From Stephania yunnanensis (lineage: Eukaryota; Streptophyta; Magnoliopsida; Ranunculales; Menispermaceae), in the NCBI GenBank assembly GCA_039657365.1, contig CM077591.1, positions 44,891,501 through 44,955,500 on the forward strand: a stretch of DNA of 64,000 nt. The letters run 5' to 3'. The position numbers and the translations under genes were made by a program. Below the pieces are notes generated by a model. That model was given only the letters and a program-made list of their open reading frames with translations, was not told where the DNA came from and did no database searches. Positions within the stretch are counted from its first letter, which is position 1; every line of letters begins with the position of its first letter. Below are positions 9,886 to 22,358 of the stretch, in pieces.

Positions 9886-10840
9886 TTATAAATTTAAAAT
9901 AATCTCCTGTATTTGATAAATAAAAAATTAAACTCCCCTTATTTATTGAAATAGGTAAAGTGTTAATATCCTTAGTATAAAAAGTGGGTAAAAAAAGAAG
10001 GTCAAAAAAGCGTTTTTCTTTTTTAGTACAGGGAGGACTGTACATATCCTCATCTAAAAATCTGGTTCTTAATTTCTATAAGAACAAGCAAATGAGGATT
10101 AGATCGTCCCCGTTAGCAAGGCTGACACCTAATAAATAGATATGGAAGACGCTCAAGAAAATATTCGCATTTTATAATTTGCCCTAATTTTGTACTTTGC
10201 TATAGGACTAGCTCATGCCCTTCTTCAGCATTATATCAACTTTTAGTTTTTCTTTTTCTTTTTTTTTTTCTTTTTTCGATAATTGTTGGTATTGAAATTA
10301 CCTTCACTATTTTCACGAGGTCTTGACTCTATTGACCGGTAATAAAAACCCAATGGCCAGAACGAATTTACCATATCGGATAATCGAAATCATGGTTGTG
10401 TGCTTAACTCACACAACCCGGCTTTCATATCGTTTCTGTTGTAGCAACTCAACCGAGTTATTATATCACATTTTAATTAACATGCTATTTGTTATAAAAT
10501 AACTACGGACAAAGCTAAAAAAATAAATACAAAGAAAGAGAAAAAGAGAAAGTGGGAGAGGAAAGATAGAAATCTTATTTAAGGTACAAGAAATACATTA
10601 TCGTACACCTCCTTTTATAGATATAATAAGATGATGTAAATAATGTGTAGGTTACATTTGTATTATTACATTAATTAATATAATAATGGTTTGTAATAAA
10701 ATGAGAGTTACAAGAATACAATTAGTTGTCATTTACATTTACAACACTATCTTCTCCTTTAATTAAAGGGCCTCTCCGTATATATGGAGCTTCTTAGGTA
10801 CCAAGACAACTAATTACGTATGCCTTAGAGTACTTTGATA
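9886..10840. other. AT-rich non-genic DNA with a diverged duplicated segment
   Basis: No gene seen. About 10180-10450 (GCCCTAATTTTGTACTTTGC, then AACTCACACAACCCG and TGTTGTAGCAACT) has diverged counterparts at 12060-12370, with the shared pieces in a different order. Confidence 0.4.
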
Positions 10841-11181
10841 AGTAGTCCTTCCATTCCACATTATTTGTCACTTTAAAAAAAAATTTCCCGTTCCACAATA
10901 CGTATCACATTAGGGAATCAAGGGTTTATTTAAGAACTTTTTTATTTTAAATTTTTCCATAATTTAAAGTTACGTCATTGAAGTCAATTGAGGGTTCTGC
11001 ATTAATTTTTAAAGAAAAAAACTTATGAAAAATAAGGTATTAATGAGGGATAATTTAGTCTCAATATCAATCTTTTTAAGACTTTCAATCATCACTTTAA
11101 TTCTTGTGCACAAACCTAGATGAGACAGATAATATGGAGAAACCCAGATGTGATAGATAATATAGAACGGATGGAATACTA
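10841..11181. mobile_element. MITE with terminal inverted repeats
   Basis: The left end (TAGTCCTTCCATTCCACATT then ATTTGTCAC) is the inverted, diverged counterpart of the right end (GTGATAGATAATATAGAACG then GATGGAATACTA). The element is about 340 bp, AT-rich and non-coding, with the CCxTCCxTTCCACATTATTTGTCA type of end common in plant MITEs. TA-containing edges fit a Tc1/mariner (Stowaway-like) origin, but the superfamily is not certain. Confidence 0.65.
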
Positions 11182-12217
11182 ATTACTAAAAGCAAATGAT
11201 GGAATAGATATTATTATTTTTTGATGAATAATCGAATAGATATTATTTGATGAGAATCACAATTCTTTTAAAAAATTTGAATGGTTTAAGATAGTTCTAG
11301 AAGCTACGCGGATGTACGTACCGCCTATAATCTTGTACGAGAGGAAAAAACCATGCATGTTGTCTTCGTAAACACTGTATACATCAAGCACGTTTACCAC
11401 GTGGAGTTATTCGGTATCCCAGGCCAATGACAGAGTCAGTCAAACGCTGGTTCATCATGCAACAATCTTGAATTATACCAACCTACCCACCTACCTCCAT
11501 TAATTATATTCCTTTTCTCTGTCTGTTTTTTTCATGGGAAAGGGACTTGTTGTCTTTCATGAGAAAAATACTACAATAAAACTGCGTACACGTTCCTGCA
11601 TGATGCATATTCAATGAGGAAATTTTGACTTGATTAACATATTAAAAAAAAAAACCAATATCTAATACACCCTGTAAAATATTTTACAATTTATCTTTTG
11701 CTCAGCAAAAAATGTTAGGCTGTTAAATATATTGGGCGTGTAAGATTTTGAAATACTTTTTTCAAAAGTGTTAATTAATCAAGTCAAAAATCTTAAAAAA
11801 TTGGTTGTTTATAACAACAACAAAACATGACGAGAACGTCCCCCAAAAAAATCCTCAGTTAGCATCTCAATCTACTTTGAGTGTTGAATTAATCTATACA
11901 AAGGTAATGGCACTGTTAAAATAGTTAGTCCAAGTTTGCCTATTCAAGCTCTTCCTACTCATACATATTCTCCATCCTATATATATACATATTTATATTC
12001 GTGGGTGTCCAAGCAACCCTGATTATTCCCACGAGACCCTTGTACAATCAACCTGAACGTACTCCACTTGCTTAACCAATCTTGTCATGCCGAAGAATCA
12101 AAATCGAAATCGTGCATTTAACTCACGCAACTCCACATTCGTCCTTACCGTTGTAGCAACTTGACAAGATTTATCCTATACAAAGTTTAACTTCATATGC
12201 CATTATATATATATATA
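11182..12217. other. AT-rich non-genic DNA
   Basis: No reading frame, RNA or clear element end recognised, apart from the second copy of the 10180-10450 motif block starting near 12060. Confidence 0.4.
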
Positions 12218-12313
12218 TCCGTACGTGGCAGGTGGAAGAAATCAAGGAAAAGTAACTAAAGCATATCCGTACGCGGCAGGTGGAAGAAATCAAGGAAAAG
12301 TAATTAAAGCTAA
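12218..12313. repeat. 48-bp tandem duplication
   Basis: Two adjacent units, 12218-12265 and 12266-12313, begin TCCGTACGTGGCAGG and TCCGTACGCGGCAGG and continue TGGAAGAAATCAAGG. They differ at only a few positions, so the duplication is recent compared with its surroundings. Confidence 0.9.
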
Positions 12314-12924
12314 ACTTGTGGTTTCTTCGCCCTAATATTTCATGCTCTTTTTCAGCAGTTCATCACATTTTCAACATGCAATCTTCTCCTTTAGAGGAGT
12401 ACTTGACCAAAAACAAAATTAAGTAATTAAAGGTCGACACTTGTGAAAATCACGGTTTTTTGAAATTTTTTACTGGTTTTAATTTTAGATAGTAATCTAG
12501 AGCTATATCTTATACAACGGGAATAAAAAAGCACGTTTCACACGTATTCGCACTGATTATATTTTCTTATATTTAATGACATCTTCTTCCTCGTAAAATA
12601 AATCATTCCCGTTAATATTCAACGGTTTTTCGATGGAATTGTACGATCTTATGGCCGATTACAGTTTCAGTTTCACATAATCGCTCGACTTTTCCTAGTT
12701 GCCAGTTGTCAACTTCTCATCAATTATTAACAATATTTTGATAGGCCAATTATTAACAAAATTGATGTGGAGTTCAATTTGTTTCACGTTTTCAATTTGA
12801 CCTTATATGAGTCGGAAAGCGTCCGTGAACCCATCTCTCTCTTTTCTCTCTTTACGCGACAAGTTTTGTTTTTTTTTGCTGCCTTGTAATATGCGTAAGC
12901 AAGCCAACATGTACGTCCATATTC
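12314..12924. other. AT-rich non-genic DNA
   Basis: Nothing recognised beyond scattered low-complexity T/A runs. Confidence 0.35.
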
Positions 12925-13105
12925 TAATGGAAAATATTAAAATGACAAGGGGAAGTCACCCCAAGTAACATCCACCCATAAGAGTTGTTCATGCATCAAA
13001 ATTTATGTATGCCTACATATTTTGAGGCACACATAGATAGCTCGAGAGCTCGATCTGACTATATATGGTTGTGACTTCCAGGTTGTCACATTAGCATTTC
13101 TTTTT
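12925..13105. repeat. Diverged relative of the 8098-8335 MITE-like hairpin
   Basis: ATAAGAGTTGTTCATG and TGTATGCCTACATATTTTGA then GGCACACATAGATAGCTC correspond to the centre of the 8098-8335 element in the same order. The outer arms (GAAGTCACC...GGTTGTCACA) form a weak inverted pair. Confidence 0.45.
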
Positions 13106-13293
13106 TAAAATAAGGCTTAAACCAAAAAAACGAAAAACACATTTTTTTTTTTCACTTTGATAAATATGTTTACATTTTAAGTATAGAAATATTAGGCATC
13201 AAGATGATGAAGTGGTTCAATTAAGGAAATTAAAAGTTTCAAAAGTGAGCAACTTTAGATACCCAAGATTAACCATATACAAAATGATGGTTG

Positions 13294-13880
13294 ACCCGTG
13301 CTGCAAGTATAACGACTAGCTTGTAGTAATAGTGCAATCAACTTACGTTGATCATGGATATCGTCTTCAGGGAAATTTTTTTGCATTAGTTTTATATTGC
13401 CTACTTAACTTGAATTATTGCTAAAGGATTCTCTTTTAATTGGCGTTATACTAATCTAAACTATCAACTATTCACTTTAAACTTTAGTTGAACTCTTAAA
13501 TTAAGGACATCTTAGTTCACAACTTCACCTAGATAATTTAATACTATGCTTTGTATTCATGTGTACATCTCAATATATTTTGTGCAATGCCTAATTAGAA
13601 TAGACAGATTTCCTTCAAATCCACTTCAACCCATTATCGTGACGGAGAAGATTCTAATGTGCAAACTAGAATTTCACCTATCGGTGTAAATAATGCAAGT
13701 TCCAAATTACTTTAAGTCTCAAATCATTAAAATCACAACCAACTAAGTTTACTATCCGCGCCTCCTTAATCAACAATTATCTCTTGATATTTTATATTAT
13801 ACGGTTGTACCGTTCATGTCTGGAATAGAAGCTTCAATGGCCATAATAACTCTTAAAGCCTAAGTTCTTTAAGCATGTGG
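13294..13880 (-). mobile_element. Gypsy-A LTR piece (probable 3' LTR, element's outer end)
   Basis: About 585 bp align in the same orientation and order with 55324-55905 (GCAAGTATAACGACTAGCTT, CAATCAACTTACGTTGAT and many further blocks), at roughly 85-90% by eye. The 55324 copy abuts a primer-binding site, which fixes the strand as minus. The piece ends abruptly near 13880. Because a gypsy-A polypurine tract and LTR start are found at 39007, I infer that this is the other end of the same 3' LTR, separated by the CACTA insertion. An independent fragment is the alternative. Confidence 0.6.
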
Positions 13881-13974
13881 CAGTATGTCTAAAGCATTAC
13901 GCTCAAATCAATATAAATTCTAACCATTGCACTTTTTATTATCACTTTTAATTCCTATTTCAAAGCATAGCATT

Positions 13975-16500
13975 TGTGGCGGCCCCTGCCGCCTTGGGGT
14001 GACGTGTCTCCATGTAATCCTTGCCGGCTAGCCCAACTACACATGTCCAACACCTGTCCGTCCTCTTTATGTCTCGTAAATCATGTCCACAAGTGTATTA
14101 TCTGATAAATTAGTATATTATCCTTATATGCTTTGTCCATTCTCGATGGGAATTTAATTGTTTCAACTGTTACCTAGTTGGCAATTTATTGAGATCCTAA
14201 CCATACTAATGGGTTGTATTTTAAAGGTTACATATTCGGCGGAAGTCTTACTTAATACCATTTAAATAAGGTAATTTAGCATGATAAACATTATTCAAAG
14301 GCAAAACCTACTGCGGAAGAAAGTACTTTGTATTTAAGCGACATCACCACAACAGGTATATATATATGAACGATGTTATCTCAAGTCTCCCAATACCCAA
14401 AATATACAAAATATCAAAACTAAACACGTACAAGTAGGTCCTCGATAGTGGGTAATAAGATATAGTTGCCCAGGATCCCCTCGTCCCTACTGGCACTAGG
14501 ATCTGCACTCAATCATCACAAAAAGACTGATGACAAGTACAGTAAGTAAAATCCCAAGGAATTCATCTGAGCATTCATATAATAAAGTAAAGGAAATACA
14601 AGGAATGATGTCAAGTAAACATGCGGAATATAAACAGACAATTGTAAATGACTCATCCCATGAATAAGCAACAGACAAGCTAACAAATGTGTGTGCTCGC
14701 TCCAAATGGACTAAACTGTACCTTGGGTCACCAAGTTCCTACCAGTGGTCGCGTCCAACTGGCCCGACACTTGATCCCTCGTGGCGCTGGCAAAATCTGT
14801 TGAGTCACCGACATATGCATGAAGGCAAGCCTAGGTCGCCATTCACTGAGGGTCGGGTCACACGTGCTACAGTTCAGTGCATCATGAACATACAATAAGA
14901 AAATATGGGGGAGTAACCTTAACCCATGTCTAAGTAACCGAATAGAATAATGAACAAAAAAGAATGATAGAAACAACATGTAGAAGAATAAATGCTCAGA
15001 GTTTTTCAGTTAGGTTTTACAAACCTCACACTGCTCTCCGACATCCCTGGACTCTCGGATCCGACCCGACAAGCTCCCCAACACCGAGCTACAATCCACT
15101 AAGTCCCTGAAGTCTAATTTTAATACGTTTAGGTTATTTATAAGTGTTTAAACATGTGTTAAGTTTAAAATAACTAAAACAGCCCTTAACTTCATAGTTC
15201 ATCCTTCGTTGGTGCGCTAATTTGGTCTACCTAGTGCGCTAGTTTTGAGTTAGTGCGCTAAGGGGTGTACCTAGCGCGCTAAGAATTTTAACTAGCGTGC
15301 TACTATTATTCATTTCGAAGAACAGTTGCACACTCAGGACGGTTAGCGCGCTAATAGTTTCAATCCATTTAGCGCGCTAATTGCCCTCTAGGACAGAATT
15401 CTCAATTCAAGAATTCTATCCTAGCCCTCTCAATTAGCTATTCTAATTGGTTTTTCACCCTCTTCGAATCAAAATAACTTCAATCTATAAACTAGAACAC
15501 TCCAAAAACCTCAAATTACATCCATTTTCACAACCATGCATTTACCACCATCTCCATTAACAACTAATGTCATCAAATCCAACCAAACCAATGATAAATT
15601 ATCCACATATGCTATCTAATAACATGCAATGCATATATTTACACAACAAACTAGATACTTAATCATCAAATTCGAATTTCACTAAACATACCCAAAAATG
15701 GGTTCATTTGCAAGCTTAGAAAGTGGAGAAGATGATTACCTAGGTTAATTGGTTTGATGCCTAGGTTGATGAATTCCCAGCTGGAAGTTCTTCTTCTTCC
15801 TCTAAATTTCCTAGTTTTGCACGAAATGGATGAGTGTTGTGATCAAACACCCCACTAACTTTCCTATATATATGTTTTATGGAATCAATTGTGTGTACGT
15901 ATTTCGAGGCATATCTTATGGTTCACAAGCATGTTGTCGTATACCTCCTGGAGACTCCAATAGCATACTCATCATCTAGTACCACTAACTATGTTAATCT
16001 AGATGTCCATCTCGTGACGCCTTTTATTTAATGTAAACTATAGGCTTTCATTTATTATGTTAATGTCATATTACATTAAGCCTTATCCAACCATATGGCT
16101 AGTGTTTTATTTATCAAATTAAACCAACTCATGATCACATTAACCCTTGGCTATCCGTACCCGGTGCCCCGCGTCTTGACACGCATTTCGAGGTGCGTCA
16201 TAGCCTATTGTTCAAGTTTATTTAATTAGCCTATGGTTACATTAATTATGTCAATTTGATAACCTAGACATGGTTATGTAAGTTTTCTCTAATGTACCCG
16301 TATCTCGCTTCTCGACACTCGCGTTAGTACACACTTTGAGGCAATTACCCATCACACAACCTCACACGCTCTCGTTATTCAACATCTGCACATGCAATGT
16401 ATTTAACAAATAATTGAATAAATTGCATCACAATTAAGCCATCCAACACACAATTTAACTAGTGTACCTAGGTTGACGTGAGTCCTAGCCTACCCGTGGT
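13975..16500 (-). mobile_element. LTR-B copy a (minus orientation, inner end truncated)
   Basis: Reverse-complement counterpart of the LTR at 56000-58521. It starts TGTGGCGGCC and shares the GACGTGTCTCC block, the GAATTC hairpin, the GCGCGCTA cluster and the ACATGC...TATTTAACAAATAA block. Homology fades at about 16500 without the expected terminal TTACA, just where the CACTA transposase-associated domain begins. It contains no gene; the small frames at 14496-14979 lie inside the LTR. Confidence 0.75.
15211..15380. repeat. TTAGCGCGCTAA cluster in LTR-B copy a
   Basis: Seven copies of the 12-bp palindrome or close variants (GGTGCGCTAA, CTAGTGCGCTAG, CTAGCGCGCTAA, TTAGCGCGCTAA) within 170 bp, separated by spacers of roughly 10-45 bp. 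Confidence 0.85.
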
Positions 16501-19240
16501 GTCCAAGTGGACTAGGTGTGCTTGTCAAAATTGTCGGAACGTGTCTCGTATGAAGTGTGATATTGATCACAACTATTTAATCATATATGGATTAGATCCC
16601 ATGTATACGATTTGGCTCTATCATGGAGAGAGTAGTCCCATTGTAAGAAATGAAGTGGCAAGGGATGAAAGGGATGAAGTTGCTAGGGATGAAGGGGAAG
16701 AAAATGATGAAGGTGATGAAAGGGATGGAGTTGCTAGAGCTTAAGGGGATAGAGTTGCTAGGGATGAAGGGGATGAAGTTGCTAGGGATGAAGGAAATAG
16801 GGGGATGAAAGGGATGAAGTTGTTTTGGATGAAAGGGATGGAGTTGCTAGAGATGAAGGGGATGAAGTAGATGAAGGGGGAGAAGTTGTTAGAGATGATG
16901 GGGATGGAGATCAAGAAGATTTCAATATTCATGTTGACGAAAAAAAGGTTATTTGAAGAAGACAACACTCCACCTCTCTATTCAGGTTGCACAAAGTACA
17001 TTATATTTTCTGCCGCCGTGGTTTTGTGCAAGCATAAAGCTAGGTATGGTCCAGCTAAGAATGGTTTTAATGAACTATTAAAGATCGTGGTAGACATGTT
17101 GCCACAAGAAAATATTCTCCCCAAGTCATTGTAAGAGATGAAAATGTTGCTAAAGGAGTATGAGCTTCATTATGAAAAGATTCATGCCTATATGAATGAT
17201 TGTTGCTTATTTAGGAAAGAAAATGAAAAATTAGATGCATGTCCTAAATGCAAGTCGTCTAGACGGAAAGTAAGTAAATCCAGCTAGGTGACCGAAAAAA
17301 GAATTCCTATTAATATCTTGAGATATTTTCCTGTCATACTGAGATTCAAAAGAATGTATGGGTCATTGGAAATTGCCAAGAACTTATTGTGGCACTCTTC
17401 CCATTAGAGTCAAGATGGTAAGATGCGACACCCAGTAGATTCAATAGCATGGGACTCAGTCAATCACAAGTGGCCCGAGTTTGCATTAGAGCCTCAAAAT
17501 CTTAGGCTTTCCCTTTCTGCAGACGGATTCAATCCCTTTCATGATTTTAGCTCTCCATATTATTGTTAGTCAGTAATGTTAGTCACTTATAATTTCCCTC
17601 CTTGGCCATGCTTTAAGGAAGATAGTATGATGTTGACATTATAAATTCCAAGCCCAAAACAACTAAGAAATGACATAAACATCTATCTACAACCTTTGAT
17701 TGAAGATTTGATGAAGTTGTGGAATGATGGGGTAGATGTATTTGATGCGGAAACTCAAAGAATTTTTAATTTGAGAGCCATTTTGTTATGGACAATCAAC
17801 AATTTCCTAGCTTAAGAGAATTTAGCTGGTTATTTTACAAAAAGAAATTTTTCTTGACCAATTTTGTGGGATTAATACATGTTCAACATAGTTGAATTCA
17901 AGCAAGAAAACTGTATACATGGGCCACAGACAATTCCTTGAGCATGGTCACATTTTTCAAAATAAAAGTACATGGTTTGATGGAACTAGTGAAGAGCGCG
18001 AATGACCTGAAGTAATAATCGGATCTGATGTTGCGAATGCAGTGAATAATATAAAAATTGATTGATGGAAAAAAGACAAAAACAAAGAGAGATGTGAATA
18101 AGGGGAAAGAGGCACGAAAAGAAAGGAAAAAATAAAGAAAGAAGAATACATCAGAGGCCATTAAAATCACTGGAATCTAAAAGAAGAAATCCATATTTTT
18201 TACTTTGCCATATTGGGAGGTATGATAATAAGTTGATGCGTAAAAATTTCTTTTATTATTTGAAATTGCATTAAACGATTCATCGTTCTTTTCAACACTT
18301 AGTTTTACGCTACAATTTGGACGTTATGCATATCGAGAAGAACATTTGCGAAGGTATTGCTGGCACAATTCTCAATATAAAAGGTAATTCAAAATATGGA
18401 ATTAAGTCATGAAAGGGTTTGGAAAAAATGGGAACTATACGAAAATTGCATCCTTAAGTTCGTGGGAGTCGAATATATCTCACGACAACATCATTTAGAC
18501 TTTCTAAAGCTGAGAAGCATATATTTTGCCAAAGATTGTCAAATATGAAACTTCCAGATGGTTATGGATCCAACTTTGCAAATCATGTATCACTAAAGGA
18601 TTGCACTATTGTAGGTTATCAAGTCCCATGACTATCATGTTCTAATGCGACAATTGCTATCTGTTGCTTTGATGAGACTTCTACCAAAAAGACCTCGGAT
18701 GGCAATATTTTGATATTGTGATTTTTTAATGAACTATGCCAAAGAGTTGTGGATAAAAATAAAATATTGGGTCTTGAAAATGGAATTGGGGAAACTTTAT
18801 GCATGTTAGAGAGGTATTTCTTTCCTTCATTTTTTGATATTATGGTTCATTTACCAATCCACTTAGCGTATGAAGCTCACTTAGGTGGATCGGTCTAATA
18901 TTAGTGGATGTATCCATTTGAAAGATATATGAAAAAACTCAAAAGGTATTGTAAGAATTGAGCAAGGCTAGAGGGATGCATGTCGGAATGCTATATTATT
19001 GTGAGTGCGTACGATTTTGTAGTAGAAAGTAAGAATAATCAACTAATATTGGAGATCAAGAGCATCAAGACAACAATATTCATAATGAGACAATGCTGGA
19101 GGGAGAACCAATCTCAGCAGTGCATCCAAAAATGTTGTCGGACGATATGTAGGAAAAGGCACATCGATGTATATTGTTCAATTTTGAAGATCGTCGAACC
19201 TTATTTGGAGTAAGTATGATAGTCAATTGGGTGCTTTTGT
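16478..19240 (+). pseudogene. CACTA (En/Spm) tnp2-type transposase, decayed
   Basis: Plus-strand remnants appear in the order of a CACTA transposase. A transposase-associated zinc domain is at 16505-16620 (KWTRCACQNCRN ... IWLYHGE). It is followed by an acidic repeat, then tnp2 blocks: GCTKYI and LPKSL (16985-17130), YEKIHAYMNDCCLFRKENE and CPKCKSSR (17165-17265), ILRYFPVILRFKRMYGSLEI (17315-17375), LSADGFNPFHDFSSPY (17510-17565), NDINIYLQPLIEDLMKLWND (17670-17730), LDVMHIEKNICEGIAGTILN (18318-18380) and HLAYEAHLGGSV ... WMYPFERYMK (18855-18935). Many in-frame stops (for example TAG in place of a codon near 17284, and TAA near 18896) and frame changes make it non-functional. The product would bind the element's ends and catalyse its excision. 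Confidence 0.85.
16634..16915 (+). repeat. 24-bp coding-type repeat (Asp-Glu-Val-Ala-Arg-Asp-Glu-Gly)
   Basis: GATGAAGTTGCTAGGGATGA followed by AGGG repeats with a 24-bp period, with variants, for about 280 bp directly after the transposase-associated domain. In frame it would encode an acidic DEVARDEG hinge. A TAA at about 16742 and later frame changes show decay after expansion. Confidence 0.8.
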
Positions 19241-19281
19241 TGATTTGAATTCTTGAGCTGATTTCTTAATTTATACGTTTA

Positions 19282-20062
19282 GAATGCATATTAATGAGTT
19301 GAAGCATAGAGACAAATGCTTTGGAAGGAGTGCAAGCCAATTATGGATGAAGCATACAAGGACATTTAGTGAAAGGTTTAAAGAGAAAGTTGTAAGGTTT
19401 TCAACTATATTTTTAGGTTCAATTCCAACAATTATTTTAAAAACTCATGCATTTTTTCTTATAACATACTGTTTATCTCTCTAGAGGTTAAATCCCAAAA
19501 TGTTGATGTGTCGAACATGTTGTATTAGATTTCTCGTAAACCAAGAAAAAGTGCATTTTCTTGTTCAGATTACGCAATTAAATGATTAAAGTTTCATATA
19601 AGAGATGTTAGAAAAGTTACTTAAAATTCTGGCGAAACTCAAATGTTAGTGTGAGGATAAGGTGTCCACAAATGTCTACATGTGAAGCACCACTTTCATT
19701 ATGCGACTCTCGTTCTCAATCAACAATTAGGAGCTTCAATCAATAACAATGAGAATAAGAAGAAGAAAAAAAGGAATAAGAATAAGAATAAGAAAAAGAA
19801 AAAGAACAACAAGAAGAAGAGCAACAAGAAGAAGAAAAGCAACGAGAGATACTCTCGCCTTGAATATGAGGTGGAAAGTTTTATTCATTTTTTCTATTAC
19901 TTATACCTATGTTTTCATCTTGTATTATTTATTGTTTTTATTCTTATAGATTGGAGAAAGAGACGGTGCTAATGTTTCCAGAGCTGAGTTATGGATTATA
20001 GGGCATTCAAATAAAAATGGGAAACCACACAGTGCCCAAATTGCCGAAATTTTAGTGAATTA
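19282..20062 (+). pseudogene. CACTA second gene, 5' part (Transposase_24-like), cut by solo LTR
   Basis: Exon-like blocks MHINELKHRDKC and LWMKHTRTFSERFKEKV (19284-19400), a basic Lys-rich tract (19744-19860) and ELWIIGHSNKNGKPHSAQIA (about 19985-20045) match the plant Transposase_24 / CACTA companion protein, which follows tnp2 in this superfamily. The frame stops at EILVNY where LTR-B copy b begins (20063). Its continuation is found after that LTR. Confidence 0.65.
19744..19860 (+). repeat. Purine-rich (Lys-coding) low-complexity tract
   Basis: Runs of AATAAG, AAGAAG and AAAAAG units on the plus strand, encoding a Lys/Asn-rich stretch inside the CACTA companion gene. Confidence 0.8.
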
Positions 20063-22358
20063 TGTAACGGCCCAAATTAATTAAGTGAACAAATTGGTTG
20101 ACTCAGATACAAGAACCGAGGAAATATGTTATTTATGGATGGTGGTTGTATATTTGTGTTGTTTAAAATTATTATTATATTGCACCATGTGTGTATGTTG
20201 CTATCGGGCGAGTTAGTGGGGCTAGTGTTTGCCTCGAAAGGCATGTCAACGCTGGTGTTGGGTAGGCGAACTAGGGGTATGCTAGGAAACCCAACTATTC
20301 CATGTCAAGATGACTAGTAAATCAATTAAATGGGTAATATGACCATATGCTAAGTTAATTCAAATTAAAACAATAGACTATGACATGGCTTAAGTTAGTG
20401 TAATTAAATTAAAATAAATCATGGCCTATAGTTTAGTTCATTAATTGGAAACTATAGGATTTTACTAGAGATATGTATTGATACATTTAGGAGTCATGCA
20501 AGCAGCAAATTGGTGTCGCATGGACTAAGTGAGTAGGAGTGAATGGGCTAAGTGGCTAGAGGTGGACCATTAGACAAACCTCGATATACATAAACACATT
20601 GAGATCAAGGGTTTGAAATCAATCTCACCTTAATATGTAAGGATGGTTTGATCAATACATGCAAATGAAATTAAATTTTATTCTGGAATTCAAAGAGAAA
20701 AAGAGGTGATTTAGGAACTGAAATTAAACACTTTGGAGGTCAATTTTGGAGATCAAAACTACAATAATCTTTTTCTCCACGTCATACACATTCATTTGAA
20801 TATCTTTTTATGGATTTTTTATAAAATTGTTGTTATGAGGTTGTGTTAGATGTTGTTTTGGATGTTATTCTTATTTAATTCCCGTGGAGAGTGTGTTAAA
20901 TAGGTTTAAGTAGGTAAATTTGAAGGGAAAAACCGAATTCTTGACTTGAGAATTCTGTCCCAGAGGCTAGGTAGCGCGCTAATCATTCTAGGTTTCCAAC
21001 TGTTCTTCGTCCTGAAGAACAGTAACGCGCTACATCAATTACCTAGCGCGCTACCAATACATAGCACGTTACACCAAGACCATAGCGCGCTAACGACAGA
21101 AAGAAAATCAAATTTAAAGGATGATTCAGGATTTTTGACTTAATTCATATCCTAAACACCTAAAAATACAAAACATGTAAAATTGGACTTCAGGGACTTA
21201 GGGGGTAGCACAAGCAATGGGGAGCTAGTTGGGTCGGATACGAGAGTCCGACGAAGTCGGAGGGCGGATTGAGGTGAGTAAAACCTTTGGAATGCCTCAT
21301 AGAATTCATGGTTTGATTTATTGATATCGAATTACATGTGTGATTGCTGGTAGGCACACATAAGGTTTTCACTCCTATTTTGGTTTGCATATATATATGT
21401 TGTGGCTAAATCGCATGCACGGGTTACCTGTGATAGTGCTCGTGTTGATGGTAGTAGAATATATCTATGACCGTCGAGAGGGATTAGGGTGGTCCTGATG
21501 TGTAACAGAGTTGAGAAGGGATCATGCCATTTACTGAAGTTAGGTTTTAGTCAATGTAAGCCGATAAGTATATACATGTTCCTATTCAATTTATCGATTA
21601 CTGGCTGAAGTAGGTCAGGGTTTTCTCGTCATTATACGGATGTTTACCGATTTATGCTTTATTTCTGAATTGGTTGAATTGGTATATGATGTTTATTCAT
21701 TTCATGCTAATGTTTTTGCTTGTCGTGTGCTGCCTACATTAATTGGAATATGACGTACTATTGTCAAGTGTTATATTCACATGTCTTGTAGTTTATCAGT
21801 TTTATTTCATGAATATTATGTGGACTACTCTTGGGATTTTACTTATTAGACTTGTCACTATATTTGTTGGGTGACTGAGTGCAGATCCTTTGACGAACAA
21901 GGGCAAGGAGGTACTGGGCGACTACCTCTGAGATTTTGGAGCCAGCTTGTGCGTGATATCAGTATGTATTTATTTTACTTTTGTTAGGCTTTGGGGACCA
22001 TAGAACACTGATTACATGTATATGAAACTTTTGTTATGCATAACTCGCCTTGATATATACGTGGTATCTTTTGCCGGGTTTTCCACTACCTAGAATTGTT
22101 AAATACTGTATAACTTACTTAAATTAAGTCTTTCGCTGCAAAATTCCATTATAACTTAATAAATTGATTAACTGGCTAATGAAATCATTAATAATTATAT
22201 GGAAATAAATTAGCTAAGTTAGGGATAAATAAAAAAATGTAAGTAGCCTGGAAGGTCATGAAACATCAAGGATAAGCGGGCCACGACGTGGCAAGGCTTG
22301 GTGACGTGGGATGCGACGTGGAGAGAAGCAAGGCGGTCCGGAATTTGGGGCCGCCACA
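20063..22358 (+). mobile_element. Solo LTR-B copy b inside CACTA
   Basis: 2,296 bp beginning TGTAACGGCC and ending GGCCGCCACA. It shares with the LTR at 56000-58521 the GAATTC hairpin, the GCGCGCTA cluster, the GACTGAGTGCAGATCC block and the terminal GACGTGG...CCGCCACA. No internal region follows. Flanks AATTA and GTTAA do not form a convincing target duplication. It interrupts the CACTA companion gene between EILVNY and DPISQVFGTEH. Confidence 0.8.
20971..21094. repeat. TTAGCGCGCTAA cluster in LTR-B copy b
   Basis: Five copies: GTAGCGCGCTAA, GTAACGCGCTAC, CTAGCGCGCTAC, ATAGCACGTTAC and ATAGCGCGCTAA. A perfect 10-bp-arm hairpin (ACTGTTCTTC, 5-base loop, GAAGAACAGT; 20999-21023) sits between the first two. 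Confidence 0.9.

Noticed and set aside
16448..16475. CTAGTG at about 16456 as the CACTA left terminal repeat
   Set aside because: The surrounding bases align with LTR-B (reverse of about 56115), and the orientation is that of a right end, so it is LTR sequence.
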